This document shows positions 24,308 through 33,828 of a stretch of 64,000 nt of DNA, piece after piece. The stretch's first letter is position 1. Each line of letters begins with the position of its first letter. A program made the translations under genes and the position numbers. Origin of the DNA: JANQOH01 sp965201115 (GTDB lineage: Bacteria; Pseudomonadota; Alphaproteobacteria; UBA7887); NCBI GenBank assembly GCA_965201115.1, contig OZ241745.1, forward strand, positions 1,674,001-1,738,000, written 5' to 3'. The notes below the pieces were generated by a model. It was given only the letters and a program-made list of their open reading frames with translations, ran no database searches and was not told the DNA's origin.

Positions 24308-24490
24308 CCTCGCGGGAGAGACCGGCCGCCGGCCGGCGCCGAAGGAGCAACCGCCCCGGAATCTCTCAGGCAAAAGGACCGCGGGGCCCGGCAGGCTCTG
24401 GAAAGCAGGGCGCCCGTTCGCGGGCAGACCCTCACCGACGGAGCAAGCCCGCGCGGCGCGCGGGTGAAACTCTCAGGTTCCTCGACAGAG
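24308..24490 (+). ncRNA. tandem glycine riboswitch
   Basis: Two consecutive glycine aptamers. The first (24308-24386) is closed by CCTCGCGG with CCGCGGGG and contains GGGAGAGACC, GCCGAAGGAGCAA and ATCTCTCAGGCAAAAGGACC. The second (24396-24490) is closed by CTCTG with CAGAG and contains AGACCCTCACCGACGGAGCAAG and AACTCTCAGGTTCC. These conserved boxes are diagnostic. In known cases the pair senses glycine and switches on glycine degradation, which fits gcvT starting 50 bases downstream. The expression platform between 24491 and 24539 probably acts on translation; no clear terminator with a U-run is seen. Confidence 0.95.
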
Positions 24491-24539
24491 GGGGCGCGGC
24501 CCGCCTGGCGCGGGCGGCAACCTTGCGCGGGGGAAACCC

Positions 24540-25703
24540 ATGAGCGACGCCGGCCCGAAACGCCTTGAACGCACGCCGCTCTACGAGCTGCACCGCGAGC
24601 GCGACGCGCGCATGACGGCGTTCGCGGGCTACGAAATGCCGCTGCATTACGCGGGCGGCATCCTCGCCGAGCACCGCCAATGCCGCTCGGCGGCGGCGTT
24701 GTTCGACGTCTCGCATATGGGCCAGGCGTGGCTGAGCGCCGATTCGGACGTCGCCGGCGCGCTCGAAACGCTGGCGCCGGGCGACATCGCCGGCCTCGCC
24801 CCCGGCGCCATGCGCTATACGGTTCTGCTCAACGAACAGGGCGGAATTATCGACGACCTTATCGTCACCCGCCCCGACGCGCGCGAGCGCCTCGCGCTCA
24901 CGGTCAACGCGGCGCGCAAGGCGGCGGACTACCGCCGCATCGGCGACGCGCTCGCGGGCCGGGCGCGGCTCGAGCCGGCGGCGGGCCTCGCGCTACTGGC
25001 CCTGCAGGGGCCGCGCGCCGAGGCGGCGCTCGAAACGCTTTGCCCCGCCGCGCGCGACCTGCGTCCGATGGTTTCGGCGCGCCTCGCCATCGACGGAACC
25101 GCCTGCACCGTCAGTCGCTCGGGCTATACCGGGGAAGATGGCTTCGAAATCTCGGTTCCGGCGAACCGCGCGGCCGATGTGGCGCGCCTGCTGCTGGAGC
25201 GGCCCGAAGTCGGGCTGGCGGGGCTCGGCGCGCGCGACGTGCTGCGCCTGGAAGCCGGCCTGTGCCTCTATGGGCAGGACCTCGACGAAACGGTGTCGCC
25301 GGCCGAGGCGGGCCTGGCGTGGACGATTCCCGCGCGGCGCCGCGCGGCGGGGGATTTCCCCGGCGCGGCGCGCATCGCGCGGGAGCTCGCCGACGGCCCC
25401 GCGCGGCGGCGCGTCGGCCTGCTGCCCGAGGGGCGCATACCCGCGCGCGCCGGGGCCGCGATACTCGACAGCCATTCGCGGCCGGTCGGCAAGGTAACGA
25501 GCGGCGGGTTTTCCCCCGTCCTCGGCGCGCCCATCGCGATGGGCTACGCGGCGGCGGCGCACAGCGCGCCCGGCGCGCGGCTCGCGCTGTCGATACGCAA
25601 GAAGGAAACGCCGTGCCGCATCGCCGCGCTGCCGTTCGTTCCCCGCCGCGCCGGCGGGCGGCGCGGCGGCGCAACGCGCGCAACCGGGGAGGCAACGCCA
25701 TGA
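24540..25703 (+). CDS. gcvT: glycine cleavage system T protein (aminomethyltransferase)
   Basis: A 387-residue folate-dependent aminomethyltransferase that transfers the methylene unit from lipoylated GcvH to tetrahydrofolate, releasing ammonia. TPLYELHRERDARMTAFAGYEMPLHY at the start, ALFDVSHMGQ, MRYTVLLNEQGGIIDDLIVTR, SRSGYTGEDGFEIS and GLGARDVLRLEAGLCLYGQDLDE are the conserved folate and catalytic regions. A rich Arg/Gly C-terminal tail (RAGGRRGGATRATGE) is an unusual extension. It is the first gene after the riboswitch and overlaps gcvH by four bases. Confidence 0.96.
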   Translation: MSDAGPKRLERTPLYELHRERDARMTAFAGYEMPLHYAGGILAEHRQCRSAAALFDVSHMGQAWLSADSDVAGALETLAPGDIAGLAPGAMRYTVLLNEQGGIIDDLIVTRPDARERLALTVNAARKAADYRRIGDALAGRARLEPAAGLALLALQGPRAEAALETLCPAARDLRPMVSARLAIDGTACTVSRSGYTGEDGFEISVPANRAADVARLLLERPEVGLAGLGARDVLRLEAGLCLYGQDLDETVSPAEAGLAWTIPARRRAAGDFPGAARIARELADGPARRRVGLLPEGRIPARAGAAILDSHSRPVGKVTSGGFSPVLGAPIAMGYAAAAHSAPGARLALSIRKKETPCRIAALPFVPRRAGGRRGGATRATGEATP

Positions 25704-26077
25704 CGGAACGCAAATTCACCGACGAGCATGAATGGATCGCGGTCGAGGGAGACATCTGCGCGGTCGGCATCAGCGATTACGCGCAGAAACAGCTGGGCGA
25801 TATCGTATTCGTCGAATTGCCGGAAATCGGCCGCGCGCTGGCCCAGGGCGACGAGGCGGCGGTCATCGAATCGGTCAAGGCCGCGAGCGAACTGTACGCG
25901 CCCGTGGACGGCGAGGTGGTGGCGGTCAATACGCGGCTCGGCGAGGAGCCGGGCCTCGTCAACGCCGACCCCGACGGCGAAGGATGGTTTATCCGCATCC
26001 GCGTCGCCGACAAGAGCCAGCTCGGCGGGCTGATGGACGCCGACGCCTACCGCGCGTTCGTGGCGGCGCTGGAGTAG
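25700..26077 (+). CDS. gcvH: glycine cleavage system H protein
   Basis: A 125-residue lipoyl carrier protein that shuttles the aminomethyl intermediate between GcvP, GcvT and lipoamide dehydrogenase. Lys60 in ESVKAASELY is the lipoylation site; FTDEHEWIAVEGD and GISDYAQKQLGDIVFVELPE are family signatures. Length is normal. The ATG overlaps the gcvT stop and the gcvPA start follows three bases after its stop. Confidence 0.97.
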   Translation: MTERKFTDEHEWIAVEGDICAVGISDYAQKQLGDIVFVELPEIGRALAQGDEAAVIESVKAASELYAPVDGEVVAVNTRLGEEPGLVNADPDGEGWFIRIRVADKSQLGGLMDADAYRAFVAALE

Positions 26078-26080
26078 GCC

Positions 26081-27442
26081 GTGCGCTACCTTCCCCTTTC
26101 CGGCGCCGACCGGGCGGCCATGCTCGCCGCCGTGGGCGTCGCGGGCATCGACGAGCTCTACCGCGACGTCCCCGCCGTGGCGCGGCGCGCGGCGCCGCCC
26201 GAGCTGCCGGGCCACGCGGGCGAAATCGAGGTCGAGCGCGCGCTCGGGGCAATGGCGGCGGAAAACCTCTCCGCCGGCGCGGCGCCGTGCTTCCTGGGCG
26301 CCGGCGCCTATCGCCATCACGCGCCGGCGGCCGTCGATGCGCTGATCCAGCGCGGCGAGTTCCTCACCTCCTACACGCCCTACCAGCCCGAAATCAGCCA
26401 GGGCACGCTTCAGGCGCTGTTCGAGTTCCAAACGCAGGTCGCGGCGATTACCGGCATGGAGGTCGCCAACGCCTCGATGTACGACGGCGCCACCGCATGC
26501 GCCGAGGCGGTCCTGATGGCCGGACGGGCGACGCGCCGCCGCAAGGCGGTGCTATCGGGCGGGCTGCATCCGCATTACGCGGAAACGGTCGAGACGCTGG
26601 CGCGGTTCGGCCCGATGTCCGCCGTGCATAACCGCCCGCAGGCGCCGACCCGCGCGCCGCACGGAACCGCCGCGCTGGAGGCCGCCATCGACGCCGACAC
26701 CGCCTGCGTCGTGGTGCAGCAGCCCGATCTGTTCGGCGCGATCCGCGATTTCTCCGGCCTGGCGCAAGCCTGCCGCGACAACGGCGCGCTGCTCGTCGCC
26801 GTGGTGTGCGAACCCGTATCGCTCGGCGCGCTGGCGCCGCCGGGCGCCTGGGGGGCCGACATCGTCGCCGGCGAAGGCCAGGGCCTCGGCGTCGGCCTCT
26901 CGTTCGGCGGACCGCATGTGGGCCTGTTCGCCGCGCGCGAGAAATACGTGCGCCAAATGCCGGGCCGCCTGGCGGGGCAGACCGCCGACGTCGACGGCCG
27001 CCGCGGCTGGGTGCTCACCCTCAACGCGCGCGAACAACATATTCGCCGCGGCAAGGCGACCAGCAATATCTGCACCAATTCCGGGCTGTGCGCGCTGGCG
27101 TTCTCGATCCACCTCGCGCTGCTCGGCGACAGCGGCTTCCGCCGCCTCGCCGCGCTCAACCACGCGCGCGCCGCGCGCGCGGCCGACCGTCTTGCCGCCG
27201 TGCCGGGGGTCGAACTGCTCAACGGCGCCTTCTTCAACGAATTCACGCTGCGGCTGCCGCGCGATGCGGCGGCGGTCGTCGAGGAACTGGCGGCGCGGCG
27301 CGTGCTCGCCGGCGTTCCGGTCTCGCGCCTGCTGCCGGGGCGCGAAGACCTGGCGCGCCTGCTGCTCGTCGCCGTGACCGAACTCGCGACCGACGACGAT
27401 GTCGAAGCGCTCGCCGACGGCCTGACGGAGGCGCTGGCATGA
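26081..27442 (+). CDS. gcvPA: glycine dehydrogenase (decarboxylating) subunit 1
   Basis: A 453-residue N-terminal half of the split P protein, which with GcvPB decarboxylates glycine using PLP. CFLGAGAYRHHAPAAVDALIQRGEFLTSYTPYQPEISQGTLQALFEFQT is the characteristic substrate-site region, and SMYDGATACAEA follows. GTG start at 26081. The two-subunit P protein is the arrangement of many Rhodospirillales and Gram-positives, unlike the fused form of enterobacteria. Confidence 0.96.
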   Translation: MRYLPLSGADRAAMLAAVGVAGIDELYRDVPAVARRAAPPELPGHAGEIEVERALGAMAAENLSAGAAPCFLGAGAYRHHAPAAVDALIQRGEFLTSYTPYQPEISQGTLQALFEFQTQVAAITGMEVANASMYDGATACAEAVLMAGRATRRRKAVLSGGLHPHYAETVETLARFGPMSAVHNRPQAPTRAPHGTAALEAAIDADTACVVVQQPDLFGAIRDFSGLAQACRDNGALLVAVVCEPVSLGALAPPGAWGADIVAGEGQGLGVGLSFGGPHVGLFAAREKYVRQMPGRLAGQTADVDGRRGWVLTLNAREQHIRRGKATSNICTNSGLCALAFSIHLALLGDSGFRRLAALNHARAARAADRLAAVPGVELLNGAFFNEFTLRLPRDAAAVVEELAARRVLAGVPVSRLLPGREDLARLLLVAVTELATDDDVEALADGLTEALA

Positions 27443-28953
27443 ACCGACCCAACACGCTCGACACCGTTACCGGCAACCGCGCGCTCGATATCGAGGAGCC
27501 GCTGATTTTCGAGCAGGGCGGCGGCGTGTGCGGCGTCGATCTGCCGGAGCCGCCGCCTTGCGCCGCGCGCCTCGGCGGGCAGGAGCGGCGCGGGCCGACC
27601 GGCCTGCCCGACCTCTCCGAACCCCAGGTCGTGCGCCATTACACGCGGCTGTCGCGCAACAATTTCGCCATCGACACGGGAACCTACCCGCTCGGCTCCT
27701 GCACGATGAAACACAACCCGCGGCTGAACGAAAAAATGGCGCGCTTGGCGGGCTTCGCCGATCTGCACCCGCTGCAACCGGTCTCGACCGCCCAGGGCGC
27801 GCTGCGGCTGATGGACGCGCTGGCGCGCTGGCTCAAGACGCTGACGGGCATGCCGGCGGTGGCGCTGCCGCCGGCGGCCGGCGCGCAAGGCGAACTCTGC
27901 GGCATGATGACAATCCGCGCCTGCCTCGAGGCCCGCGGCGACGCGCGCCAAACCGTCCTCGCCCCCGAATCGGCGCACGGCACCAACCCCGCCACCGCGG
28001 TCGCCTGCGGCTACCGGGTGGAGGAAATCGCCGCCGACGCGACGGGCCGGGTCGATCGCGCGGCGCTCGAGGCCCGCCTCGGCCCGGACATCGCGGCGAT
28101 CATGATCACCAACCCCAATACATGCGGGTTGTTCGAACGCGACATCGCCGGCATTGCCGAGGCCGTCCACGCGGCCGGCGCGCTGGTCTATTGCGACGGC
28201 GCGAATTTCAACGCCATCGCAGGGCGCGTGCGCCCCGCCGACCTCGGCATCGATGCGATCCACCTGAACCTGCATAAAACGTTTTCGACGCCCCACGGCG
28301 GCGGCGGCCCCGGCGCCGGCCCGGTGGCGATGACCGCCGAACTCGCGCGCTTCGCGCCGCTGCCCTGGATCGCAAGCGACTCCGATGGCTTCGACCTGAT
28401 GGAGCGGGCCAAGGGCGAGGCGGCCGCAACCATCGGCCGCCTGCGCGGTTTTCATGGCCAGTTCGGAACCTTCGTGCGCGCGCTCGCATATCTCATGAGC
28501 ATGGGCGGCGACGGCATGCGCCAGGCCGCCGAAGACGCCGTGCTGAGCGCCAACTACCTGCTCGCGCGCCTGTCCGACGTTTTCAGCGCGCCGTATCCCG
28601 GCCCCTGCATGCATGAGGCGTTGTTCGACGACAGTTTCCTGAAAGGCACGGGCGTTTCCACACTCGATTTCGCCAAGGCGCTCATCGACGAGGGCATACA
28701 CCCGATGACGATCTACTTCCCGCTGGTCGTTCACGGCGCGATGCTGGTGGAGCCCACCGATACCGAGAGCAAGGCCGCCTTGGATTCGCTGATCGCGGTC
28801 ATGCGCGCCTTGGCCGTCCGCGCTCAATCCGGCGCCGCCGCATACTTCCGCGCCGCCCCCCGCCACGCCCCCCGCCGCCGCCTCGACGAAACCCGCGCCG
28901 CCCGCCGCCCCGTGCTGCGCTGGCGTCCGGAACCGGACGGCGGCGCCGAGTAA
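27439..28953 (+). CDS. gcvPB: glycine dehydrogenase (decarboxylating) subunit 2
   Basis: A 504-residue C-terminal half of the split P protein. The PLP lysine is K280 in HLNLHKTFSTPHGGGGPG. TYPLGSCTMKHNPRLNE and ESAHGTNPATA are conserved cofactor-site regions. The ATG overlaps gcvPA by four bases. The final 50 residues are Arg/Ala/Pro-rich. The AT-richer ATPase gene starts 33 bases after its stop in the same direction, so that accessory gene sits at the 3' edge of the gcv operon. Confidence 0.96.
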   Translation: MNRPNTLDTVTGNRALDIEEPLIFEQGGGVCGVDLPEPPPCAARLGGQERRGPTGLPDLSEPQVVRHYTRLSRNNFAIDTGTYPLGSCTMKHNPRLNEKMARLAGFADLHPLQPVSTAQGALRLMDALARWLKTLTGMPAVALPPAAGAQGELCGMMTIRACLEARGDARQTVLAPESAHGTNPATAVACGYRVEEIAADATGRVDRAALEARLGPDIAAIMITNPNTCGLFERDIAGIAEAVHAAGALVYCDGANFNAIAGRVRPADLGIDAIHLNLHKTFSTPHGGGGPGAGPVAMTAELARFAPLPWIASDSDGFDLMERAKGEAAATIGRLRGFHGQFGTFVRALAYLMSMGGDGMRQAAEDAVLSANYLLARLSDVFSAPYPGPCMHEALFDDSFLKGTGVSTLDFAKALIDEGIHPMTIYFPLVVHGAMLVEPTDTESKAALDSLIAVMRALAVRAQSGAAAYFRAAPRHAPRRRLDETRAARRPVLRWRPEPDGGAE

Positions 28954-28986
28954 GCGCACGAGACCGCCGTTCTCACGGAAATCGCC

Positions 28987-31900
28987 ATGCCTGCACGCGC
29001 CGAAAACGCCGTAACCGGCGAAACCCTGTCCGAAGCCGAACGCCGCCGCTTCATCGACGAGCTGCGCGAAAACGCTGAGCGTGAGTACGGTCCGAGCGCT
29101 CGCCGAGCCGTCGGGACACAGCTATCGGCCGGACACCCTTGTCCTTGGGCGTACGTTTACGAGCTGGTACAGAATGCGATCGACGCAAAGGCCCGCCGCT
29201 GTTTGTGGCGATCGACCGCCGACGGCGTCGAATTCCACCACGACGGCTCTGTCCTGTTGAATAAACCCCATGTTCGCGGAATGGCTTCTCTCGGCGATTC
29301 CACCAAGGGCCTCGATACCATTGGGTTCATGGGTATAGGTTTCAAATCCGTATTCGCACAATACCGTAGAATACGAATAACGGGAAACGGATGGCGGTTC
29401 GGATTCGAAATCGGTTTCGACCATGGCGACGTCGGACAGAAAATTCCGAGGTGGTTCGATGCTCTTCTTCCTCATTGGGACGATGCCGCAGGCGCCCCTG
29501 TGGATGAATACACCACCGCTATTCGCCTCGACCGTAGACGACAAACCAATTTGTCGCCGTTAGCCGATATCGAACGCCTTGCTCCGGACGACAATCCCGC
29601 ACGTCTCGCTATTTTGGGGCTACGCGGTCTCGAACAACTTCGTATCGACGATGTAACGTGGGAAATGCGCAGCTGCGATGGAATCGTCGATGTGCGCAGA
29701 TCCGCCGACAACGTCCGCTGGCGTTGGAAACCGTTTGTCGAGATCTACAGCCCGGACGACGAGGCGATGCGGCGTTTCCTGGAGGCAAGACAAGAACTTC
29801 GAGACCAACGCGGCCAAGACGGCCATCGCGTCGCGCGTTCGGTGGTCGCCCTGCTGCCCTTGGATAACGACGGTATGCCGGATCCCCCAAAGCATGGGAC
29901 GACATACGCCACACTGCCTACCGACACCGGATTGCCGCTCGGTTTCCATCTTCAGGCGGATTGGCTCGTCAACGCCGATCGCGGCGTGTTGCGCGAAGTA
30001 GCTGGCAATTCATGGCAAGAAACGATCATGAGGCAGGTTCCGAAAATTGTTCTGGCTATTCTTGCGTGGTATGCGAATACGCCTGTTTACGCCAAACCGC
30101 GCAGCTACGATGTTCTGTGCGACCCGACGACGGGCGACGGCCCGTTGGCCCGATGTATTTCGGAGTTGCGCGACGAATTCGACAGGTGTCTTTCCGGCAG
30201 CGAGATCGCGCCGATACATGGAGCAGGAGAGACACTGTTCCTCTCTCCCGAATGCATTACCAGACTTCCCTCCGGTTTTCGGCGTGACTTTCGCGATCGA
30301 CCCGATTGGCGACCCGATCTGCTTTTCGGCCAACCCGTTCTTAACGAAGGAGCTCTTGGCGAACGCGGGACCGCCTTCGCCCGCTGGTTGGAGTGGGGGC
30401 GCGAGATCGATGTGACGGACGTACCTTGGTCGCAAACTTTGCCGACGTGGTGGTCTGCGCTGCCGTCGAAAGATCGCGTGGATGCGCTTTTCGCTTTGTG
30501 GAACGCCATCGCCGGCCGTGATTGGGGCGACGCGCCCGTCGTACCGACAGAATCCGGAAAATGGATAGCGGTACGCGACGCTCTATGGTTGACCGAAGAA
30601 CCGCCTTCGGTTAACGAACCGTATGGAGGCGTCGTTGCCGACGCACTGCGCGAGCATCTTCCGCACGCAGACCGGCGCCTGCCGCCGGATATTCGGCACG
30701 CCGTAAACCGCAACCGAGACAGTGCCGGTGGGCCGAAGTGGTTCCTGAAATGCGCTGAACAACGCAAGCTTCCCCGGGCGATACAGTGTGCTTGCAGCGG
30801 CATACAAAATAACGCGGATTTTCCCTTGGTCGAGCTCGCCCGATGGGCTGCGCACAGAGGCGAGCGGCGGCGAGACCTCGTGCCTATGGTGGCAACCGAA
30901 CAGGGGCCTCGGGATCCGGACAAGGCGTTGATGGCCGATCCGCTAACTGAAGGCGGCGAGAACCGACGCCGGCTCTTCGCCGATACGCCGTCCATTATCG
31001 GAGAGTACGTCGCCGAGGGCGATGTCGGCGCTATTGTGCGACTTCTCGAACTTGCGGGCGCCCGTGGCGGCGGCGATCTCCTGGAGGATCGGCGCCATGT
31101 CGGCCGATACCATCGCAACGAAGTTGCGCAAGGTCTTGATGTGCCTGTCGACTGTGTAGAACAGGCGAATGACGAAGGATACCATATAATCGATTACCGT
31201 TTTCCATTCGATACCGATACGACGATATGCGACGTATTGCAAGACTGGCTGTCGCGCGAATACACGAAATTTTTGGGCAAGGGTAAATTGTGTGCATATA
31301 GCTCTTATTACGGACATCGCCGAACACTTGGACGTGCGCGCGCCTCTTGGGTTGTGACATTGCAGGATAACCCATGGGTGCTATGCAGGGATGGAGATCG
31401 AAGAAAACCGGCCGACGTAGTGTTGCCGCCGGGTGCTAATTTCGAAGACGCGCCGATAGCCGACATCGATTCGGGCCTGGCGAAGGCGCTGGAGACGGAG
31501 GGCATTCGGTTTGGCAGTAACGTTTCGAAATCCCCCGTTCTTCGCAGATTGTCGATTCGCGGCTCTCACGGAATTCCAGGCAATGATCTTGCCGAGCTTT
31601 TACGGGAAGCTCGAGAAGAGGTGGAATCGGGCCGCGTAACCAAGGAAGATATTCGGGCGGTGCTCGGCAGCGTCGTGCTGCAACACGAGGAGGGAAAGTT
31701 TCCTCTGCACCGCATAGTGCAAAGAGCGGGCGGTACCGGGGTGCGAGGTACACTCGGCGGCTGGGTAGTTCCGCTTTCGAATCTCGATGGCGATCTGGTC
31801 TCTGCTATAGAACCGGTATGGCGTATTCCCGATATGATCACCGGCCGGCAAGCTCTTGGCTTTTTGCTCGATGTTTGGGGTCGTCGCCCGAACCAGGTGG

Positions 31901-33234
31901 AGCGTATACGCGGTCCTGTCGCAACGGCTTTTCGCTATGTATTCGACGATATCGATTCCCGCAAGCTGCCGCGGGTAGAATGGGACCATGCATGCGAGCG
32001 CGCGCATCTGTTTGGGGGAGATGCGTGGCACGCACTCGGGCCGGGACTGGTCGTCGAAGATACGAGGTCTCCGCTCATACGGAAACTCCTTTCGTCTGAT
32101 CGGGTAGCGGTGTCGGCAAGCCATCTTGGCGAAACGCCGGACGAAATCCGTCGTACAGCGGGCAATTTGGATCTGGCCCTTTTGTCCGATGAAATTAAGG
32201 TCGAGCCGGGGCGGAGTCTCGACGCGCCTGACGGTCGGGATAAATTTCAAATTCTGATCGACATGTTGGCGTTGCTCCCGGATCGACAGTCCCTTCGGAA
32301 AGTCGTTGTCGTAGAGCATCTGCGGTTGCGAGTTTCCGGGAGGAGGCACAGCGTCAACGCCTACATCGAGGGCGAGAGCATGTACTTGGTAGGAGGATTC
32401 GGGAGTTCTGCGGTGGACGCCGCCGCGCAACTTGTGGAGTACTTTCGTCTGGGGCAACAAGGGGAAAGTATACCGTATTTGACCGACGCACTTTCGGCGA
32501 TCGATGATGAGCGGCGTTTTCTTCGGAATCTGGAGGTCCTCGCCGAAGGTCTCGGAGTAAGTATTCCCGGCGGTGCAACGGAGCAAGGAGCGCTGGCGGG
32601 CGGCGGTACCGAAACCGGTAATGCGCGGGGTTTGTCGTCCGGAGTGCGACAGGGGGGTAGTATTGGCGGGAGTACGGGCGGAACCGAGCGAAAGATTGGT
32701 GCTATCGGGGGACGAACAAGTAGCGGGACCTCGGGAGGAGTATCGCATCCGGCTGGCAGACGCACGCGCCGAACGGGGGCGGATCGATTCAAGGCGGTGT
32801 TGGTGGAGCAGGGAGCGATATCCAATCCATCTCATGTTACCGAAGAGCGCCGAAAGGAGTGCGAGGATCGCGGCGACGACAATAAATCCCGGATGATTGT
32901 GTTGGAATATGAGAGGAATCATGGACGGGAAGCGAAAGCGATGGCTCCGGATCACCCGGGTTACGATATAGAGAGTACGGAACCCGAAGCGGGCGTGGTA
33001 CGGCGAATTGAAGTAAAGGGTATGCAAGGCGCATACAGGGAGGATGCGAGTGTTTTATTATCGGACAGACAGGGCCGCGATGCGTTGCGCAATGAGAGTT
33101 CGAAAATTCAATACTGGCTTTATGTAGTTGACTGTATGGATACGGAAGCCCCGAACGTGCATCCTGTTTCGTGGACAGGGAGCCAACTGCGATTTGGATT
33201 CTATGCATCGGTGTGGGCGAATGCCGACAAGTGA
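28987..33234 (+). CDS. large GHKL-ATPase/DUF3883 protein, putative defence protein
   Basis: A 1415-residue single-gene multidomain protein. The N-terminus has a sacsin/Hsp90-type GHKL ATPase: ELVQNAIDA (59-67, N-box with the magnesium Asn) and GFMGIGFKS (113-121, G2 box). A long middle of unknown fold follows, then a Gly/Ser/Thr-rich linker (about 1195-1265). The C-terminus is a DUF3883 (NO VEIN C-terminal) domain: HPGYDIES around D1327 and RRIEVKG with E1342 and K1344 form a PD-(D/E)xK-type nuclease core. After the first about 35 codons the base composition is clearly less GC-rich than the flanking genes, suggesting acquisition. Proteins with this pairing are often found in defence islands; no partner gene is attached here except relics downstream. 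Anti-phage activity is inferred, not shown. Confidence 0.75.
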   Translation: MPARAENAVTGETLSEAERRRFIDELRENAEREYGPSARRAVGTQLSAGHPCPWAYVYELVQNAIDAKARRCLWRSTADGVEFHHDGSVLLNKPHVRGMASLGDSTKGLDTIGFMGIGFKSVFAQYRRIRITGNGWRFGFEIGFDHGDVGQKIPRWFDALLPHWDDAAGAPVDEYTTAIRLDRRRQTNLSPLADIERLAPDDNPARLAILGLRGLEQLRIDDVTWEMRSCDGIVDVRRSADNVRWRWKPFVEIYSPDDEAMRRFLEARQELRDQRGQDGHRVARSVVALLPLDNDGMPDPPKHGTTYATLPTDTGLPLGFHLQADWLVNADRGVLREVAGNSWQETIMRQVPKIVLAILAWYANTPVYAKPRSYDVLCDPTTGDGPLARCISELRDEFDRCLSGSEIAPIHGAGETLFLSPECITRLPSGFRRDFRDRPDWRPDLLFGQPVLNEGALGERGTAFARWLEWGREIDVTDVPWSQTLPTWWSALPSKDRVDALFALWNAIAGRDWGDAPVVPTESGKWIAVRDALWLTEEPPSVNEPYGGVVADALREHLPHADRRLPPDIRHAVNRNRDSAGGPKWFLKCAEQRKLPRAIQCACSGIQNNADFPLVELARWAAHRGERRRDLVPMVATEQGPRDPDKALMADPLTEGGENRRRLFADTPSIIGEYVAEGDVGAIVRLLELAGARGGGDLLEDRRHVGRYHRNEVAQGLDVPVDCVEQANDEGYHIIDYRFPFDTDTTICDVLQDWLSREYTKFLGKGKLCAYSSYYGHRRTLGRARASWVVTLQDNPWVLCRDGDRRKPADVVLPPGANFEDAPIADIDSGLAKALETEGIRFGSNVSKSPVLRRLSIRGSHGIPGNDLAELLREAREEVESGRVTKEDIRAVLGSVVLQHEEGKFPLHRIVQRAGGTGVRGTLGGWVVPLSNLDGDLVSAIEPVWRIPDMITGRQALGFLLDVWGRRPNQVERIRGPVATAFRYVFDDIDSRKLPRVEWDHACERAHLFGGDAWHALGPGLVVEDTRSPLIRKLLSSDRVAVSASHLGETPDEIRRTAGNLDLALLSDEIKVEPGRSLDAPDGRDKFQILIDMLALLPDRQSLRKVVVVEHLRLRVSGRRHSVNAYIEGESMYLVGGFGSSAVDAAAQLVEYFRLGQQGESIPYLTDALSAIDDERRFLRNLEVLAEGLGVSIPGGATEQGALAGGGTETGNARGLSSGVRQGGSIGGSTGGTERKIGAIGGRTSSGTSGGVSHPAGRRTRRTGADRFKAVLVEQGAISNPSHVTEERRKECEDRGDDNKSRMIVLEYERNHGREAKAMAPDHPGYDIESTEPEAGVVRRIEVKGMQGAYREDASVLLSDRQGRDALRNESSKIQYWLYVVDCMDTEAPNVHPVSWTGSQLRFGFYASVWANADK

Positions 33235-33235
33235 T

Positions 33236-33438
33236 GGCGAGGCACACGGTATGGCCGCGATTGCTACCCTTCAAGGTGTTGCATGAGCGGCGGGCCATAC
33301 GAGATTGCCGGCGGCGTCGGGCCCGTCGCGCATCTTTGGAATCATACGATCCATGCACGGATTCCTCGGCCCGCCGCAATAATGGCAGACCTGCGGATAG
33401 ATCGTTTTCGCCCGCTCGTCGTCGTACAGCGAGCGCAT
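33236..33438 (-). pseudogene. decayed small HNH endonuclease gene
   Basis: From the ATG at 33438 the minus strand reads MRSLYDDERAKTIYPQ, then VCHYCGGPRNPCMDRMIP and GPDAAGNLVW. The reading frame then breaks near 33294; one base shifted, it continues ARRSCNTLKGSNRG. Joined, this is an HNH domain of the CxxCG..DH.IP..NLV..CRSCN..KG type. Three defects are visible: the His of the DH pair is Arg (MDRM), one zinc Cys is Arg (ARR for ACR) and there is a one-base deletion. It is convergent with and almost touches the preceding large gene. Confidence 0.6.
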
Positions 33439-33559
33439 TTTTGTCGTGCCGTCGATCGGGCGACGGCGGAGCCGCGCGCGGATCATGCGGTCAAGGCGCG
33501 AATATTTGCGGGCGCCGTGCTTAAGGGCTGCATGCGCGCACGCCAGGACAGCGCGCGTC

Positions 33560-33796
33560 TTCTCGGGCGTGCGACCGCCGACTCGACCGCCGGGTCGACT
33601 CCCCGTGGCGATTTGCCGCTCCGGGCCTTGGGCTATCGCGCACAACAACGCGCCGACAACGCTCATCAAGCGTCAAACGTTCATGACCCGCCAGGAACGC
33701 TGAAACCTCGGCCTCAACGGCATGGGCGAGAAGCTCGCGCGCCCTGGCGCGCCGCCCCGAAAGGTCAGGAGGCGGTGGAAGCGCCGGCATTCCCAC
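33560..33796 (-). pseudogene. IS256-family transposase N-terminal relic
   Basis: On the minus strand RARARELLAHAVEAEVSAFL, then ERCRRVVVR, resembles the start of IS256 (Mutator-type) transposases, where an ELL..ALEAEVA.YL block precedes GRRLVVRNG. The match then moves to another frame (GPERQIATGSRPGGRV), so at least one frameshift has occurred. No DDE catalytic region or terminal inverted repeat is present. The rest of 33235-33828 holds only the HNH relic. Confidence 0.5.
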
Positions 33797-33828
33797 GGGC
33801 GGGCGGCGGCGTGCTATGGTGGGGTGCC

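Noticed and set aside
28954..28986. Phage attachment site or direct repeats at the edge of the AT-richer ATPase gene
   Set aside because: No tRNA, integrase or matching direct repeats were found at the two ends of the block.
33283..33828. Long 5' extension of the methyltransferase at 33829 on the plus strand
   Set aside because: The extension is only the antisense of the HNH and IS256 relics; the family N-terminus fits the ATG at 33829.
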